64,000 nucleotides of DNA. Source: Rhodospirillaceae bacterium (GTDB lineage: Bacteria; Pseudomonadota; Alphaproteobacteria; Reyranellales; Reyranellaceae). Made by a program: the position numbers and the translations under genes. Every line of letters starts with the position of its first letter. The first letter of the stretch is position 1. The notes under the pieces are model-generated. The model saw nothing but the letters and a program-made list of their open reading frames with translations. It ran no database searches and had not been told where the DNA came from. Positions 1 to 8,104 of this stretch are shown one piece after another. Where the stretch lies: positions 62,001 to 126,000 of the forward strand of contig WOUR01000020.1 of the NCBI GenBank assembly GCA_009772935.1, written 5' to 3'.

Positions 1-1
1 C

Positions 2-205
2 AGCCACGCCTGGGTGGCGGTCTGGTGCGGCGAGAAGGCAGGCTGGGTCCATCTCGATCCGACCAACGACCTGGTCGCGCACGAGGATCACGTCGCCGTG
101 GCCTGGGGCCGCGACTTCTCGGACGTAAGTCCGCTGCGCGGCGTCATCCTGGGCGGCGACTCCCATTCATACGGCGTCGCTGTCACGCTCGTTCCGACCG
201 GCTGA
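2..205 (+). CDS. Transglutaminase-like protein, C-terminal fragment
   Basis: Only the last 67 codons are inside the window; the reading frame is open to the left edge. It begins with SHAWV and continues GWVHLDPTND, the arrangement around the catalytic histidine and aspartate of bacterial transglutaminase-like (cysteine protease fold) proteins, in which H of HAW and D of DPTN complete the Cys-His-Asp triad. The tail GGDSHSYGVAVTLVPTG is also typical of this family. The catalytic cysteine would lie upstream and is not visible. Function beyond a papain-like amidase or peptidase is not known for most members. The gene ends 21 bases before the convergent gene at 227. Confidence 0.8.
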   Translation, partial: SHAWVAVWCGEKAGWVHLDPTNDLVAHEDHVAVAWGRDFSDVSPLRGVILGGDSHSYGVAVTLVPTG

Positions 206-226
206 CGCGCCGCCGGCCCCCAGCAG

Positions 227-1087
227 TCAGCCGCCGAGAAACTCTTTGGTCCAGCGCGCATAGTCGGCGTCGCGCGTGACCTTCCTCATGAGTTCCGGGC
301 TGGCCACGCCCTGCAGCTTCGAAGGCTGCGTACCGTCGCGCAGCGCCTTGAGCGTGTCGTACACGGCCTTGACCGCCGACGCGAAGGGCTGGTGGCCCTG
401 CAAGGCGATGCGGACACGGCGCGCGCCGAGATAGGCGAGATCGGTGAGATCGCCCGACACGCCGCCCAGAATGATCGGCAGCTTCGTCGCTTCCGAGATC
501 GCGTCGAGTTCGGCGCGGGTGCGCACGCCCACGAAGAACAGCGCGTCGACGCCGGCCGCCTCGTAGGCCTTGCCGCGGGCGATCGCGTCCTCGAGCCCGG
601 TTATGGTGATCGCACTGGTGCGGCCGGCGATGCAAAGGGCCGGGTCCTGCCGCCCGCCGAGCGCAGCCTTCATCTTGGCGACGCCTTCGTCGATCGAGAT
701 CAGGCGCGGCGTGGTGGTGCCGTACGGCGTCGGCAGATCGGTATCCTCGAGACTGAGCCCACAGACACCCGCAGTCTCGAGTTCCTCGACGGTGCGGCGG
801 GCGTTCAGCGCATTGCCGTAGCCATGGTCGGCATCGACCATGAGCGGCAGGCCGCCCGCCCGATTGATGCGGTAGGCCTGGCCTGCGAATTCGCTCAGGG
901 TCAGCACGATCAGGTCGGGCGCGCCCAGCACGGTCATCGAGGCGACGGAACCCGCGAACATGCCGATCTCGAAGCCCAGATCCTCGGCGATGCGGGCGGA
1001 GATCGGATCGAACACCGAACCCGGATGGATGCAGCGCTCACCCGCGAGCAGCGCCCGGAAACGTGTCCGGCGGTCGGTCCAGTGCAT
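227..1087 (-). CDS. Isocitrate lyase/PEP mutase family protein, oxaloacetate decarboxylase-like
   Basis: A 286-residue TIM-barrel protein of the isocitrate lyase/phosphoenolpyruvate mutase superfamily. VDADHGYGN (residues 84-92) supplies the magnesium-binding aspartates and LEDT (113-116) a further conserved acidic segment. Overall it most resembles the cofactor-free bacterial oxaloacetate decarboxylases (PA4872 type) that convert oxaloacetate to pyruvate and CO2; other C-C lyases of the family cannot be excluded. A longer frame exists upstream, but the ATG at 1087 follows a purine-rich GGGGGGAG ribosome site by 7 bases and starts where family members start. It is transcribed away from the acyl-CoA dehydrogenase operon beginning near 1453 and may share its control region. 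Confidence 0.85.
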   Translation of the reverse strand: MHWTDRRTRFRALLAGERCIHPGSVFDPISARIAEDLGFEIGMFAGSVASMTVLGAPDLIVLTLSEFAGQAYRINRAGGLPLMVDADHGYGNALNARRTVEELETAGVCGLSLEDTDLPTPYGTTTPRLISIDEGVAKMKAALGGRQDPALCIAGRTSAITITGLEDAIARGKAYEAAGVDALFFVGVRTRAELDAISEATKLPIILGGVSGDLTDLAYLGARRVRIALQGHQPFASAVKAVYDTLKALRDGTQPSKLQGVASPELMRKVTRDADYARWTKEFLGG

Positions 1088-1211
1088 GGCGATCTCCCCC
1101 CAATGTCCCTTCTCTTTAGCAAAGGAGGGGGCTGCCATGCAGCGATGCATTTCGAAGGGCAAACAGGGTCATGGGAGATGCCACAGTCGGCATTCTCGAC
1201 TGTCGGACCCT

Positions 1212-1430
1212 ATGGACAACCATAAGAAGATCATCGCACCGCGCCGCGTGGCGCTGATCGTCGCGTCGAGCGACCATCTGAAGCCCGACGTACCGCTGCC
1301 CGAGATTCCGACGACCTTTCCTTATGTCGGCTTCTAGTTCCCGGTGGCCGGGGTGGTCTATTATTTCTCCGGGACAAAAACCAAGGGCAAGTCGACCGCT
1401 CAGATCGACAGGAAGCTGGCTCTCGCCTGA
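1212..1430 (+). pseudogene. Small open frame interrupted by TAG, possible decayed gene
   Basis: From ATG 1212 the frame encodes 41 residues beginning MDNHKKIIAPRRVAL and stops at TAG 1335-1337. In the same frame the sequence stays open for another 30 codons to TGA 1428-1430, reading FPVAGVVYYFSGTKTKGK and so on. Both halves keep the strong third-position G/C preference of neighbouring genes, which suggests one former gene of about 72 residues with a nonsense mutation. I do not recognise the product. It fills most of the 365-base gap between the genes at 1087 and 1453. It may equally be a real 41-residue gene or chance. Confidence 0.3.
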
Positions 1431-1452
1431 TGCACACGGACATTCGAGGAGG

Positions 1453-2655
1453 ATGGTCTTGGATACGCTGATCCCGTCCGCCGATCTCGCCGGCGACCCG
1501 GCCGTGATTTCCCGTGCCGAGGCCCTGCGGCCGGCCGTCGAGGCCGCCTCCAACGAGATCGAGGAGACGCGCCGGCTGCCGCCGGCGCTGCTCGACAAGC
1601 TCCACGAAGCACGGATGTTCCGCCTGCTGCTGCCGAGATCGTCGGACGGGATCGAGACTGATCCCGTGACCTTCTTCCATGTGATAGAGACGATCGCCCG
1701 CGGCGACGCCTCGACCGCCTGGTGCCTGAGCCAGGCCGGCGGCTGCGCCATGTCGGCGGCCTATCTCGACCTGCCGGTCGCCCGCGCGATCTTCGGCGAC
1801 GATCCGCGCGCCGTGCTGGCCTGGGGCCCCGGCCCGAAAGTCAAAGCCTTCGAATGCGAAGGCGGGTACCGCGTGACCGGCATCTGGGCCTTCGCGTCTG
1901 GCGGCCGTCACGCCACCTGGCTGGGCGCCCACTGCCCGATCTTCAAGGCAGACGGCTCGCCGCGTCTGGACGAAATCGGCCGGCAGCAGGAGCGCACCAT
2001 GCTGGTCCGCACCGGCGACGTTAAGTGGACAGACATCTGGAACACGGTCGGCCTGCGCGGCACCGCGAGCGACCAGTTCGCGCTCGACGACTTCTTCGTG
2101 CGCGCCGACCATTCGATCACCCGCGACTTCGAGCGCGAATGCCGCGAACTGGGACCGCTCTACAGGATGAGCGCCGGCACCTGCTACCAGATGGGCTTTG
2201 CTGCCGTGGCCTGTGGCATCGCCCGCGGCGCGCTCGACTGCTTCCTCGACGTTGCCCGCAACAAGGTCCCCCGCGGCCTCAAGAGCCCGCTGCGCGACAA
2301 TGCCGTCGTGCAATCCAACCTGGCCCAGGCCGAGGTCAATCTCCGGGCCGCCCGCGCCTTCGTGCTGCAGTCGATGGCCGGCATCTGGAAGGACCTCTCG
2401 GCCGGCAACACGATCACCGTCGAACAGCGCATCACCATCCGCATGGCCGCGACCAATGCCATCCACAAGGCCAAGGACGCCGTCGACTTCGCCTACAATG
2501 CGGCGGGCGCCACGGCGATCTTCGAGAACCATCCGCTGGAGCGGCGGTTCCGCGACATCCATACCGTGACCCAGCAGTTGCAGGGCCGGCTCTCCCATTT
2601 CGAGACCGTGGGCGCCTGGATGATGGGCGCCGACGCCGACCTCACTTTCGTCTGA
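1453..2655 (+). CDS. Acyl-CoA dehydrogenase family protein (HsaA/DszC-like)
   Basis: A 400-residue protein with the three-part acyl-CoA dehydrogenase fold: an N-terminal helical domain (about 20-125) containing ARGDASTAWC, a middle beta domain (about 130-240) with TGIWAFASGG, and a C-terminal four-helix domain ending GAWMMGADADLTFV. The GDASTAW and TGxWxFASG segments are typical of the flavin-dependent monooxygenase-like branch (HsaA, DszC, p-hydroxyphenylacetate hydroxylase large subunit) rather than classical beta-oxidation dehydrogenases, and the usual catalytic glutamate motif YEGT is absent. The start is uncertain: AGGAGG (1447-1452) abuts ATG 1453, so TTG 1459 at a 6-base spacing may be the true start. 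It opens a four-gene operon with a VOC protein, an alpha/beta hydrolase and a reductase, suggesting degradation of an aromatic or alicyclic compound. Substrate unknown. Confidence 0.85.
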   Translation: MVLDTLIPSADLAGDPAVISRAEALRPAVEAASNEIEETRRLPPALLDKLHEARMFRLLLPRSSDGIETDPVTFFHVIETIARGDASTAWCLSQAGGCAMSAAYLDLPVARAIFGDDPRAVLAWGPGPKVKAFECEGGYRVTGIWAFASGGRHATWLGAHCPIFKADGSPRLDEIGRQQERTMLVRTGDVKWTDIWNTVGLRGTASDQFALDDFFVRADHSITRDFERECRELGPLYRMSAGTCYQMGFAAVACGIARGALDCFLDVARNKVPRGLKSPLRDNAVVQSNLAQAEVNLRAARAFVLQSMAGIWKDLSAGNTITVEQRITIRMAATNAIHKAKDAVDFAYNAAGATAIFENHPLERRFRDIHTVTQQLQGRLSHFETVGAWMMGADADLTFV

Positions 2656-2676
2656 CCCGATCCCCGGAGACCGACC

Positions 2677-3102
2677 ATGCCGCTTGGGCCCCTTCAGCAC
2701 TACACGATCGAACCTTCCGACCTCGAAGCGACCAAGGACTTCTATTGCGATGTCCTGGGTCTCGAAAACGGTGACCGTCCGCCGCTGGGCTTCCCCGGCT
2801 ACTGGCTCTATTCCGGCGGCGTCGCCACCGTGCACCTGCTGGGCGAGCGCAAGCCGCGCGAGGGCATCGTCGTGCGCGGCACCGAGAAGAAGTTCGAGGA
2901 CACCGGCCGCTTCGACCACATCGCCTTCGCCGCCAGCGACCTGCCCGGCGTCCGCAAGCGCCTGCAGTCGAAGAAGGTGAAGTTCCGCGAGCAGATCGTG
3001 CCGCGCACCGGCGCCGCCCAGATCTTCCTCTACGATCCCGACGGCGTCGGCGTGGAGCTGAACTTCCCGGCCGAAGAGGTCCAGGCGGAAGCCAGGGCCT
3101 AG
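2677..3102 (+). CDS. VOC-family (glyoxalase/dioxygenase fold) protein
   Basis: A 141-residue single-module vicinal-oxygen-chelate protein. The N-terminal half HYTIEPSDLEATKDFYCDVLGL and the C-terminal half FDHIAFAASDL followed by IFLYDPDGVGVELNF give the paired beta-alpha-beta-beta-beta units and likely metal ligands (His near residue 8, His at FDHIAF, Glu at VELNF). Small VOC proteins include lyases, isomerases and extradiol-type dioxygenases, so the reaction cannot be fixed. It follows the dehydrogenase gene by 21 bases and its stop overlaps the next start by one base (TAGTG), implying translational coupling. Confidence 0.85.
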   Translation: MPLGPLQHYTIEPSDLEATKDFYCDVLGLENGDRPPLGFPGYWLYSGGVATVHLLGERKPREGIVVRGTEKKFEDTGRFDHIAFAASDLPGVRKRLQSKKVKFREQIVPRTGAAQIFLYDPDGVGVELNFPAEEVQAEARA

Positions 3103-4985
3103 TGCTCCTCTCCCTCGAGATCGAGAAGATCGAACCGCTCGCCGACGGCGCCACGTTCGGCGAGGCGGGCGCTTACGAGCGCGTGATCGCCGTCGCCACG
3201 GGCGAAGTCGACCCGTCCTCGCCCGCCAACAGCAGCATCGCGCTGATCGGCAAGGCGCCGCGCAATGCCGGCGGCAAGGTCGAATACGCGACCAGCGTCT
3301 TCATCCTGCGGCCCAGGGATTCTGCGCGCGGCAACGGGCGCATCCTCTACGAGGTCAACAATCGCGGCCGTAAAATGCTGTTCGGCAACATCGCCGACGG
3401 CCCGCAGGGTGTGAACGATCCGAAGACCTTGGCCGATCTCGGCAACGCCTTCCCGTTGCGGCTGGGCTACACGATCGTCTGGTCGGGCTGGGACCCGGAT
3501 GCGCCGCGCGCCAACATGGGCCTCGCATTGACCGCGCCGGTCGCGACCGACAACGGCCAGCCGATCGTGCAGAAGGTTCGCGAGGAATGGGTATCGGGCA
3601 CTCGGGTCGGCCTGCTGGAAACCTTCAAGCTCTCGCACGAAGCCGCCACGATGGAACAACCGCGGGCACGCCTCACCGTGCGCGAGCGCGCCGACGATGA
3701 GCCGCGCGAGCTGCCGCTGAACCAGTGGTCCTTCGTCGACTCACGCTCGATTCGGCTGCGCGAGGGCACGAAGCCGAAGCCGGGCTTCCTGTACGAATTC
3801 CACTACGAGGCGAAGAACCCCAAAGTCCAGGGACTGGGCTTCGCCGCGACGCGCGACCTCGTGAGCTGGCTACGCCATGCGCCGGACGCCGTGAAGGCCA
3901 CCGGCCGGCCGATGACGTATGCGCTGGCCATCGGCTTCTCCCAGGCCGGCCGCTACCTGCGCAACCACATCTCCAAGGGCTTCAACCGCGACGAACAGGG
4001 ACGTCGCGTGTTCGACGGCATCCTGAGCCACATCGCCGGCGCGGGCCGCGTGTTCTTCAACACACCGTTCGCCCAGCCGGCGCGTACGAACACCCAGCAC
4101 GAGGATCACGGCTTCCCCGAGAACGAGTTTCCGTTCTCGACGGCGACGCTCAGCGATCCGCTGACGGGCAGGAGCGGCTCGCTGTTCCGCGGCGACGGCA
4201 GCGACCCGCTGCTGATCGAGACCAATACTTCGACCGAGTACTGGCAGAAGGGCGCCTCGCTCCTGCACACGGATCCGCTCGGCACCACGGACGTGACGCT
4301 GCCCGAGAACTCGCGCGTCTACATGATCGCAGGCACGCAGCATGGCGGCCGCGCCGGCGCCACGACCGATCCCGGCCCGAACTTCAATCCGCGCAATCCG
4401 CACAATCCGATGCCGGCGGTCCGCGCCCTGCTGGCCGCACTCGACGAATGGGTCGTTTCCGGCAAAGCGCCGCCGCCCAGCCTTGTCCCGACCCTATCGG
4501 CCGGGACCCTCGTGGAGCCGGACAAGACCGGCTTTCCCGCCGTGCCGGGCGCCGCGATCGTACGCACCACCAACGTCGTGGCGCCGCCCGGCGACTGGGT
4601 GAAGCCCGCGGTTCCGGACAAGACCTATCGAACCCTGGTGAGCAAGGTCGACGCCGACGGCAACGAGGTCGCGGGCATCCGCCTGCCCGACATCGCCGTG
4701 CCGCTGGCCACCTATACCGGCTGGAACGAGTACAAGCCGCCCTACCCGGCGGGCGAGATCGCCGACCGCGACGGCAGCTGCCTGCCGCTGCCGGTCGACA
4801 GGGCCGCGCGCGAAGCCTCGGGCGATCCGCGGCCCTCGATCGCCGAGCGCTACAGGAGCGGCGCCGACTACGTGGCCAGGGTCCAGGCGGTCGTCACGCA
4901 ACTGATGGCCGACCGGCTGCTGCTGGCCGAGGACGGCGAACGCTATCTCGACCGCGCGCGCGAAGAACCGCGCGTCGCACCTTAA
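3102..4985 (+). CDS. Alpha/beta hydrolase domain-containing protein (Abhydrolase_10 type)
   Basis: A 627-residue protein of the large alpha/beta hydrolase domain family (Pfam Abhydrolase_10 as I recall it). YEVNNRGRK near residue 85, WSGWDPD near 130 and a nucleophile elbow in AIGFSQAGRYLRN near 290 mark the fold; the Ser of GFSQAG is the likely nucleophile, and GTQHGG near 415 may hold the catalytic His. Members are often found beside catabolic oxidoreductases, where they may act as esterases or C-C hydrolases. The start is the GTG at 3102 overlapping the preceding TAG, supported by continuous family-like sequence from the first residues and lack of an earlier stop-free start. No signal peptide is obvious. 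The next gene follows after 24 bases. Confidence 0.75.
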   Translation: MLLSLEIEKIEPLADGATFGEAGAYERVIAVATGEVDPSSPANSSIALIGKAPRNAGGKVEYATSVFILRPRDSARGNGRILYEVNNRGRKMLFGNIADGPQGVNDPKTLADLGNAFPLRLGYTIVWSGWDPDAPRANMGLALTAPVATDNGQPIVQKVREEWVSGTRVGLLETFKLSHEAATMEQPRARLTVRERADDEPRELPLNQWSFVDSRSIRLREGTKPKPGFLYEFHYEAKNPKVQGLGFAATRDLVSWLRHAPDAVKATGRPMTYALAIGFSQAGRYLRNHISKGFNRDEQGRRVFDGILSHIAGAGRVFFNTPFAQPARTNTQHEDHGFPENEFPFSTATLSDPLTGRSGSLFRGDGSDPLLIETNTSTEYWQKGASLLHTDPLGTTDVTLPENSRVYMIAGTQHGGRAGATTDPGPNFNPRNPHNPMPAVRALLAALDEWVVSGKAPPPSLVPTLSAGTLVEPDKTGFPAVPGAAIVRTTNVVAPPGDWVKPAVPDKTYRTLVSKVDADGNEVAGIRLPDIAVPLATYTGWNEYKPPYPAGEIADRDGSCLPLPVDRAAREASGDPRPSIAERYRSGADYVARVQAVVTQLMADRLLLAEDGERYLDRAREEPRVAP

Positions 4986-5009
4986 CAATCAGCCTCGAGG
5001 GAGATCAGG

Positions 5010-6074
5010 ATGGGCAAGCGAATCGCAGTCGTCGGTACGGGAGCATTGGGCGGCTATGTCGGCGGCTATCTCGCCCATGCCGGCCACGACGTCACCCTGA
5101 TCGATTTCTGGCCGGAGAACATCGAGACCATCCGCAGGAACGGGCTCGAACTCGACGGCGTGACGCCGGAAGAGAAGTTCACGGTCACCAAGGCCAAGAC
5201 CATGCATCTCACGGAGATGCAGGACCTGTCGCGCCAGAAGCCGATCGACATCGCGTTCGTGTCGATGAAGTCCTACGACACCGAATGGGCGACCGCGCTG
5301 ATCAAGCAGTATCTGGCGCCGGACGGCTACGTCGTGTCGCTGCAGAACTGCCTGAACGAGGAGCGGATCGCGGGCGTCGTCGGCTGGGGCAAGACCGTCG
5401 GCATGGTCGCCTCGCTGATCTCGGTCGACATGTACGAGGCCGGCAAGATCCGCCGCACCGTTTCCAAGGGCGGCGACAAGCATACCGTCTTCCGCGTCGG
5501 CGAGGTCCATGGCCGCATCACCAAGCGGGTCGAGGAACTGCGCGAGATGGTCGGCATGATCGACAGCGCCAAGACCACGACCAACCTGTGGGGCGAGCGC
5601 TGGTCCAAGCTCTGCCAGAACGGCATGAAGAACGGCGTCTCGGCCGCCACCGGCATGACCGGCACCGACTGCGATCGCAACGACGCGGTGCGCCGCTTCT
5701 CGATCAAGCTGGGTGGCGAGGCCGTGCGGGTGGGCCAGGCGCTGGGCTACCATATCGAGAAGATCGGCAAGTTCGAGCCGGAGTTGCTGGCCCGCGCGTC
5801 GGAGGACGACAAGGCGGCGCTCGACGAGGTTGAGGCGATCCTGCGGCCCGGCTCCAACACCAACCCCAACCCGCGCGCCGACATCCAGCGCCCCTCGATG
5901 GCGCAGGACATCCTCAAGGGCCGCCGCACCGAGATCGAGTTCATGAACGGCTACATCGCCGAGCGCGGCAACTATATCGGCGTGAAGGCACCGACCCACA
6001 CCAAGCTCACCGAGATCGTGAAGAAGGTGGAGCGCAATGAGTTGGCGCCGTCCGCTTCCCTCCTCGGCGGCTGA
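5010..6074 (+). CDS. Ketopantoate reductase-like (ApbA/PanE family) dehydrogenase
   Basis: A 354-residue NAD(P)-dependent reductase. IAVVGTGALGGYVGGYLAHAG at residues 5-25 is the dinucleotide-binding Rossmann motif, SMKSYDT resembles the conserved K-Y/S-D segment, and NGMKNGVSAATG occupies the position of the family substrate-binding N-x-x-x-N region. At 354 residues it is longer than true PanE (about 300), with an insertion near PRADIQRPSMAQDILKGRRTEIEFMNGYI; this group probably reduces a 2-oxo acid other than ketopantoate. GGGAGATCAGG precedes ATG 5010. As last gene of the 1453-6074 operon it probably acts on a product of the pathway. It converges with the regulator gene at 6096. Confidence 0.8.
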   Translation: MGKRIAVVGTGALGGYVGGYLAHAGHDVTLIDFWPENIETIRRNGLELDGVTPEEKFTVTKAKTMHLTEMQDLSRQKPIDIAFVSMKSYDTEWATALIKQYLAPDGYVVSLQNCLNEERIAGVVGWGKTVGMVASLISVDMYEAGKIRRTVSKGGDKHTVFRVGEVHGRITKRVEELREMVGMIDSAKTTTNLWGERWSKLCQNGMKNGVSAATGMTGTDCDRNDAVRRFSIKLGGEAVRVGQALGYHIEKIGKFEPELLARASEDDKAALDEVEAILRPGSNTNPNPRADIQRPSMAQDILKGRRTEIEFMNGYIAERGNYIGVKAPTHTKLTEIVKKVERNELAPSASLLGG

Positions 6075-6095
6075 TTCGGAAAAGCGCTCGAAAGC

Positions 6096-6542
6096 CTATC
6101 GAACCTTCGCCAACATGAGCTTGGATGTCGTTCTCTCGACGCCCGATACGGCGATGATTTCGCCGATCGTGGTGTCGAGGGCAGCGGTGCCGTTACCGTC
6201 GACGATCGCAAGAAAGTCGTCGTTCTCGCCGACCATCTTGTAGAGCTCCCTTATGCCCCGGATCCGGGCTATGCCCCGGGCCACGGCGTCGCGGTTCTTA
6301 AGGTTGGCCTTGATGAAGATACAGGCCGTCACCTGCGCCGCCACTGCCGTGGCGTTCAGCTCGACGGTGAATTTCGAGATGATGCCCCTTCGCTTCAAGC
6401 GATCGATGCGGTCCTGAACCGTCGCCCGCGCAAGGCTCAGCTTCCGAGCAAGCACCGTCACGGGTTCGCGGGAGTTGGCGGCCAGCAATCGCAGGAGTTC
6501 GCGATCGGTATCGTCCAGCCCATCTCCCTTCCTGATGCCCAC
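6096..6542 (-). CDS. Lrp/AsnC family transcriptional regulator
   Basis: A 148-residue protein with an N-terminal winged helix-turn-helix (LDDTDRELLRLLAANSREPVT, then LARATVQDRIDRL as recognition helix) and a C-terminal RAM ligand-sensing domain (VTACIFIKANLKNRD onward, ending TTSKLMLAKVR). The family senses amino acids and binds DNA as octamers. I chose GTG 6542 because GGGGGAG lies 8 bases upstream; a longer reading from 6614 would add 24 residues without family similarity. It is divergent from the argininosuccinate-synthase-like gene at 6677, so arginine, citrulline or a related compound is a reasonable but untested effector. Confidence 0.88.
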   Translation of the reverse strand: MGIRKGDGLDDTDRELLRLLAANSREPVTVLARKLSLARATVQDRIDRLKRRGIISKFTVELNATAVAAQVTACIFIKANLKNRDAVARGIARIRGIRELYKMVGENDDFLAIVDGNGTAALDTTIGEIIAVSGVERTTSKLMLAKVR

Positions 6543-6676
6543 CGACAGATCTCCCCCGGCCAATCGCCGGAAACCTAGCACAATGGCCGATCGATTCGCC
6601 GATGTTCGGCACATTGCACCCTTCAGACCGGCGAAGCGGGCGGATACCCAAGGAAGGAATGAACGCGGAGGCCGCC

Positions 6677-7930
6677 ATGAATGTCGACGATCTCAAGGGC
6701 GAACGCATCGCTTTCGCCGCATCCGGCGGGCTGGACAGTTGCACAATCGTGCACTGGCTCTCCGCCCGGGGCGTGAAAGTCGTCTGCATGACGGCCGATC
6801 TCGGTCAGCCGGATGAAACGAGCTTCGACGACATCAGGAGGCGGATGCGGGCGAGCGGCGCCGACGAGTTCGTTGCCATGCCCCTCCAGGAGACCCTCTC
6901 GGAGATCGGCCTCGCGGTCATCCAGGCGCAAGCTTGCTACGAGGGACGCTACTGGAACACGACCGGCGCCGGACGCCAAGCGATTGTCCAGGGACTGGTC
7001 CAACAGATGCGCAAACTGGACCTCTCGATCATGAGCCATGGGGCGACCGGCCGGGGCAACGACCAGGTCCGCTTCCAGATCGGCGCAAATCTGCTCAACC
7101 CCGACCTGAAGGTCTATGCGCCGTGGCGGGATCCGGCGTTCCTGGACAGCTTCAGCGGCCGGCAACAGATGATCGAGTATTGCGAGCAGCACGCCATTCC
7201 CATCAGGGCCACGCGCGACAAGCCCTATTCGACGGACGCCAACCTGCTCGGCCTAACGCATGAAGGGGGCGCTCTCGAACGTCTGGGGACGCCTGCGGAG
7301 TTCGTGACACCGGCGATGGGTGTCTGGCCGGAGCAGGCGCCGGAATACGCCGAGATCATCGAGCTGCGTTTCGAACACGGCCGACCCATTGCCGTGAATG
7401 GCGGACGCCTGTCCCTGCCCCTTGTCTTTCATCACCTGAACGCCGTTGCCGGACGTCATGGCGTGGGGATCGGCCATCATCTGGTCGAGAATCGCTTCGT
7501 CGGTGTGAAGTCACGCGGCGTCTACGAAGCCCCGGGCATGGAGTTGCTGGGCACCGCCTACGCCCTGCTGGCGCAGACTGTCCTCGATCGACGGGCGACC
7601 GAACTCCTCACGACCCTGTCAGGCGTCGTCGCGCGGCAACTCTACCAAGGCTACTGGGCGGACCTGGCATCGGAGATGGCGCGAGCCGCGATCGCCCGCA
7701 CCGCTGCCCTGATGAGCGGCACCCTGCGCGTATCGCTGTACCGTGGCACGATTCGCTTCGTGTCGGCCGCCGACACGCCGCATTCGCTTTTCACGGCCGA
7801 CGGTTCCATGGAAGCCGAGGGATCGTTCAACCATGCCGATTCCGAGGGTCTGTTGCGAATCCTGAGCCTGAATGCGCGCACGCTCGCGCGTGCGGGTCAG
7901 ATCGCAGATCACTTCGATGCCGGTGGTTAG
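6677..7930 (+). CDS. Argininosuccinate synthase-related ATP-dependent ligase
   Basis: A 417-residue N-type ATP pyrophosphatase of the ArgG family. The P-loop SGGLDS occupies residues 16-21 (canonical ArgG has SGGLDT), HGATGRGNDQVRF 121-133 matches the GKGNDQVRF box, and KPYSTDANL 182-190 matches the citrulline/aspartate-binding region. True ArgG ligates citrulline to aspartate using ATP. The altered P-loop residue, divergence in the C-terminal third and pairing with a dedicated AsnC regulator suggest a specialised paralog that joins another ureido or carboxyl substrate to an amino acid. ATG 6677 is preferred because GGAGG lies 6 bases upstream; ATG 6659 is an alternative. No arginine biosynthesis gene is adjacent. 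Confidence 0.8.
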   Translation: MNVDDLKGERIAFAASGGLDSCTIVHWLSARGVKVVCMTADLGQPDETSFDDIRRRMRASGADEFVAMPLQETLSEIGLAVIQAQACYEGRYWNTTGAGRQAIVQGLVQQMRKLDLSIMSHGATGRGNDQVRFQIGANLLNPDLKVYAPWRDPAFLDSFSGRQQMIEYCEQHAIPIRATRDKPYSTDANLLGLTHEGGALERLGTPAEFVTPAMGVWPEQAPEYAEIIELRFEHGRPIAVNGGRLSLPLVFHHLNAVAGRHGVGIGHHLVENRFVGVKSRGVYEAPGMELLGTAYALLAQTVLDRRATELLTTLSGVVARQLYQGYWADLASEMARAAIARTAALMSGTLRVSLYRGTIRFVSAADTPHSLFTADGSMEAEGSFNHADSEGLLRILSLNARTLARAGQIADHFDAGG

Positions 7931-8104
7931 TTTTTCTGCACGTTCTCCCCCCGGAGCAAATTTTTCTCCAATGGGCCTGTGAAATTGACAGTCTGCTCTG
8001 TGTAATTGCCGGAACCTCGCGGCCATATATCCCTCTCGCACGGCGAGATTCGGCCCAAATTCTGCATGGCCTCTCCCGTGCCCTAAAGGGTCGAGGGGGT
8101 TGTC

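Noticed and set aside
1335-1337. TAG as pyrrolysine codon
   Set aside because: Pyrrolysine is not expected in this lineage and no conserved protein spans the site; a decayed small gene is simpler.
3725-5833. A 702-codon open frame overlapping the alpha/beta hydrolase and reductase genes
   Set aside because: The translation is low-complexity Arg/Pro/Gly typical of an alternative frame, while the other frame encodes recognisable families.
7985-7990. TTGACA as a -35 box upstream of the ABC receptor gene
   Set aside because: At 16-18 bases spacing the sequence is GC-rich with no -10-like hexamer, so a sigma-70 promoter is not supported.
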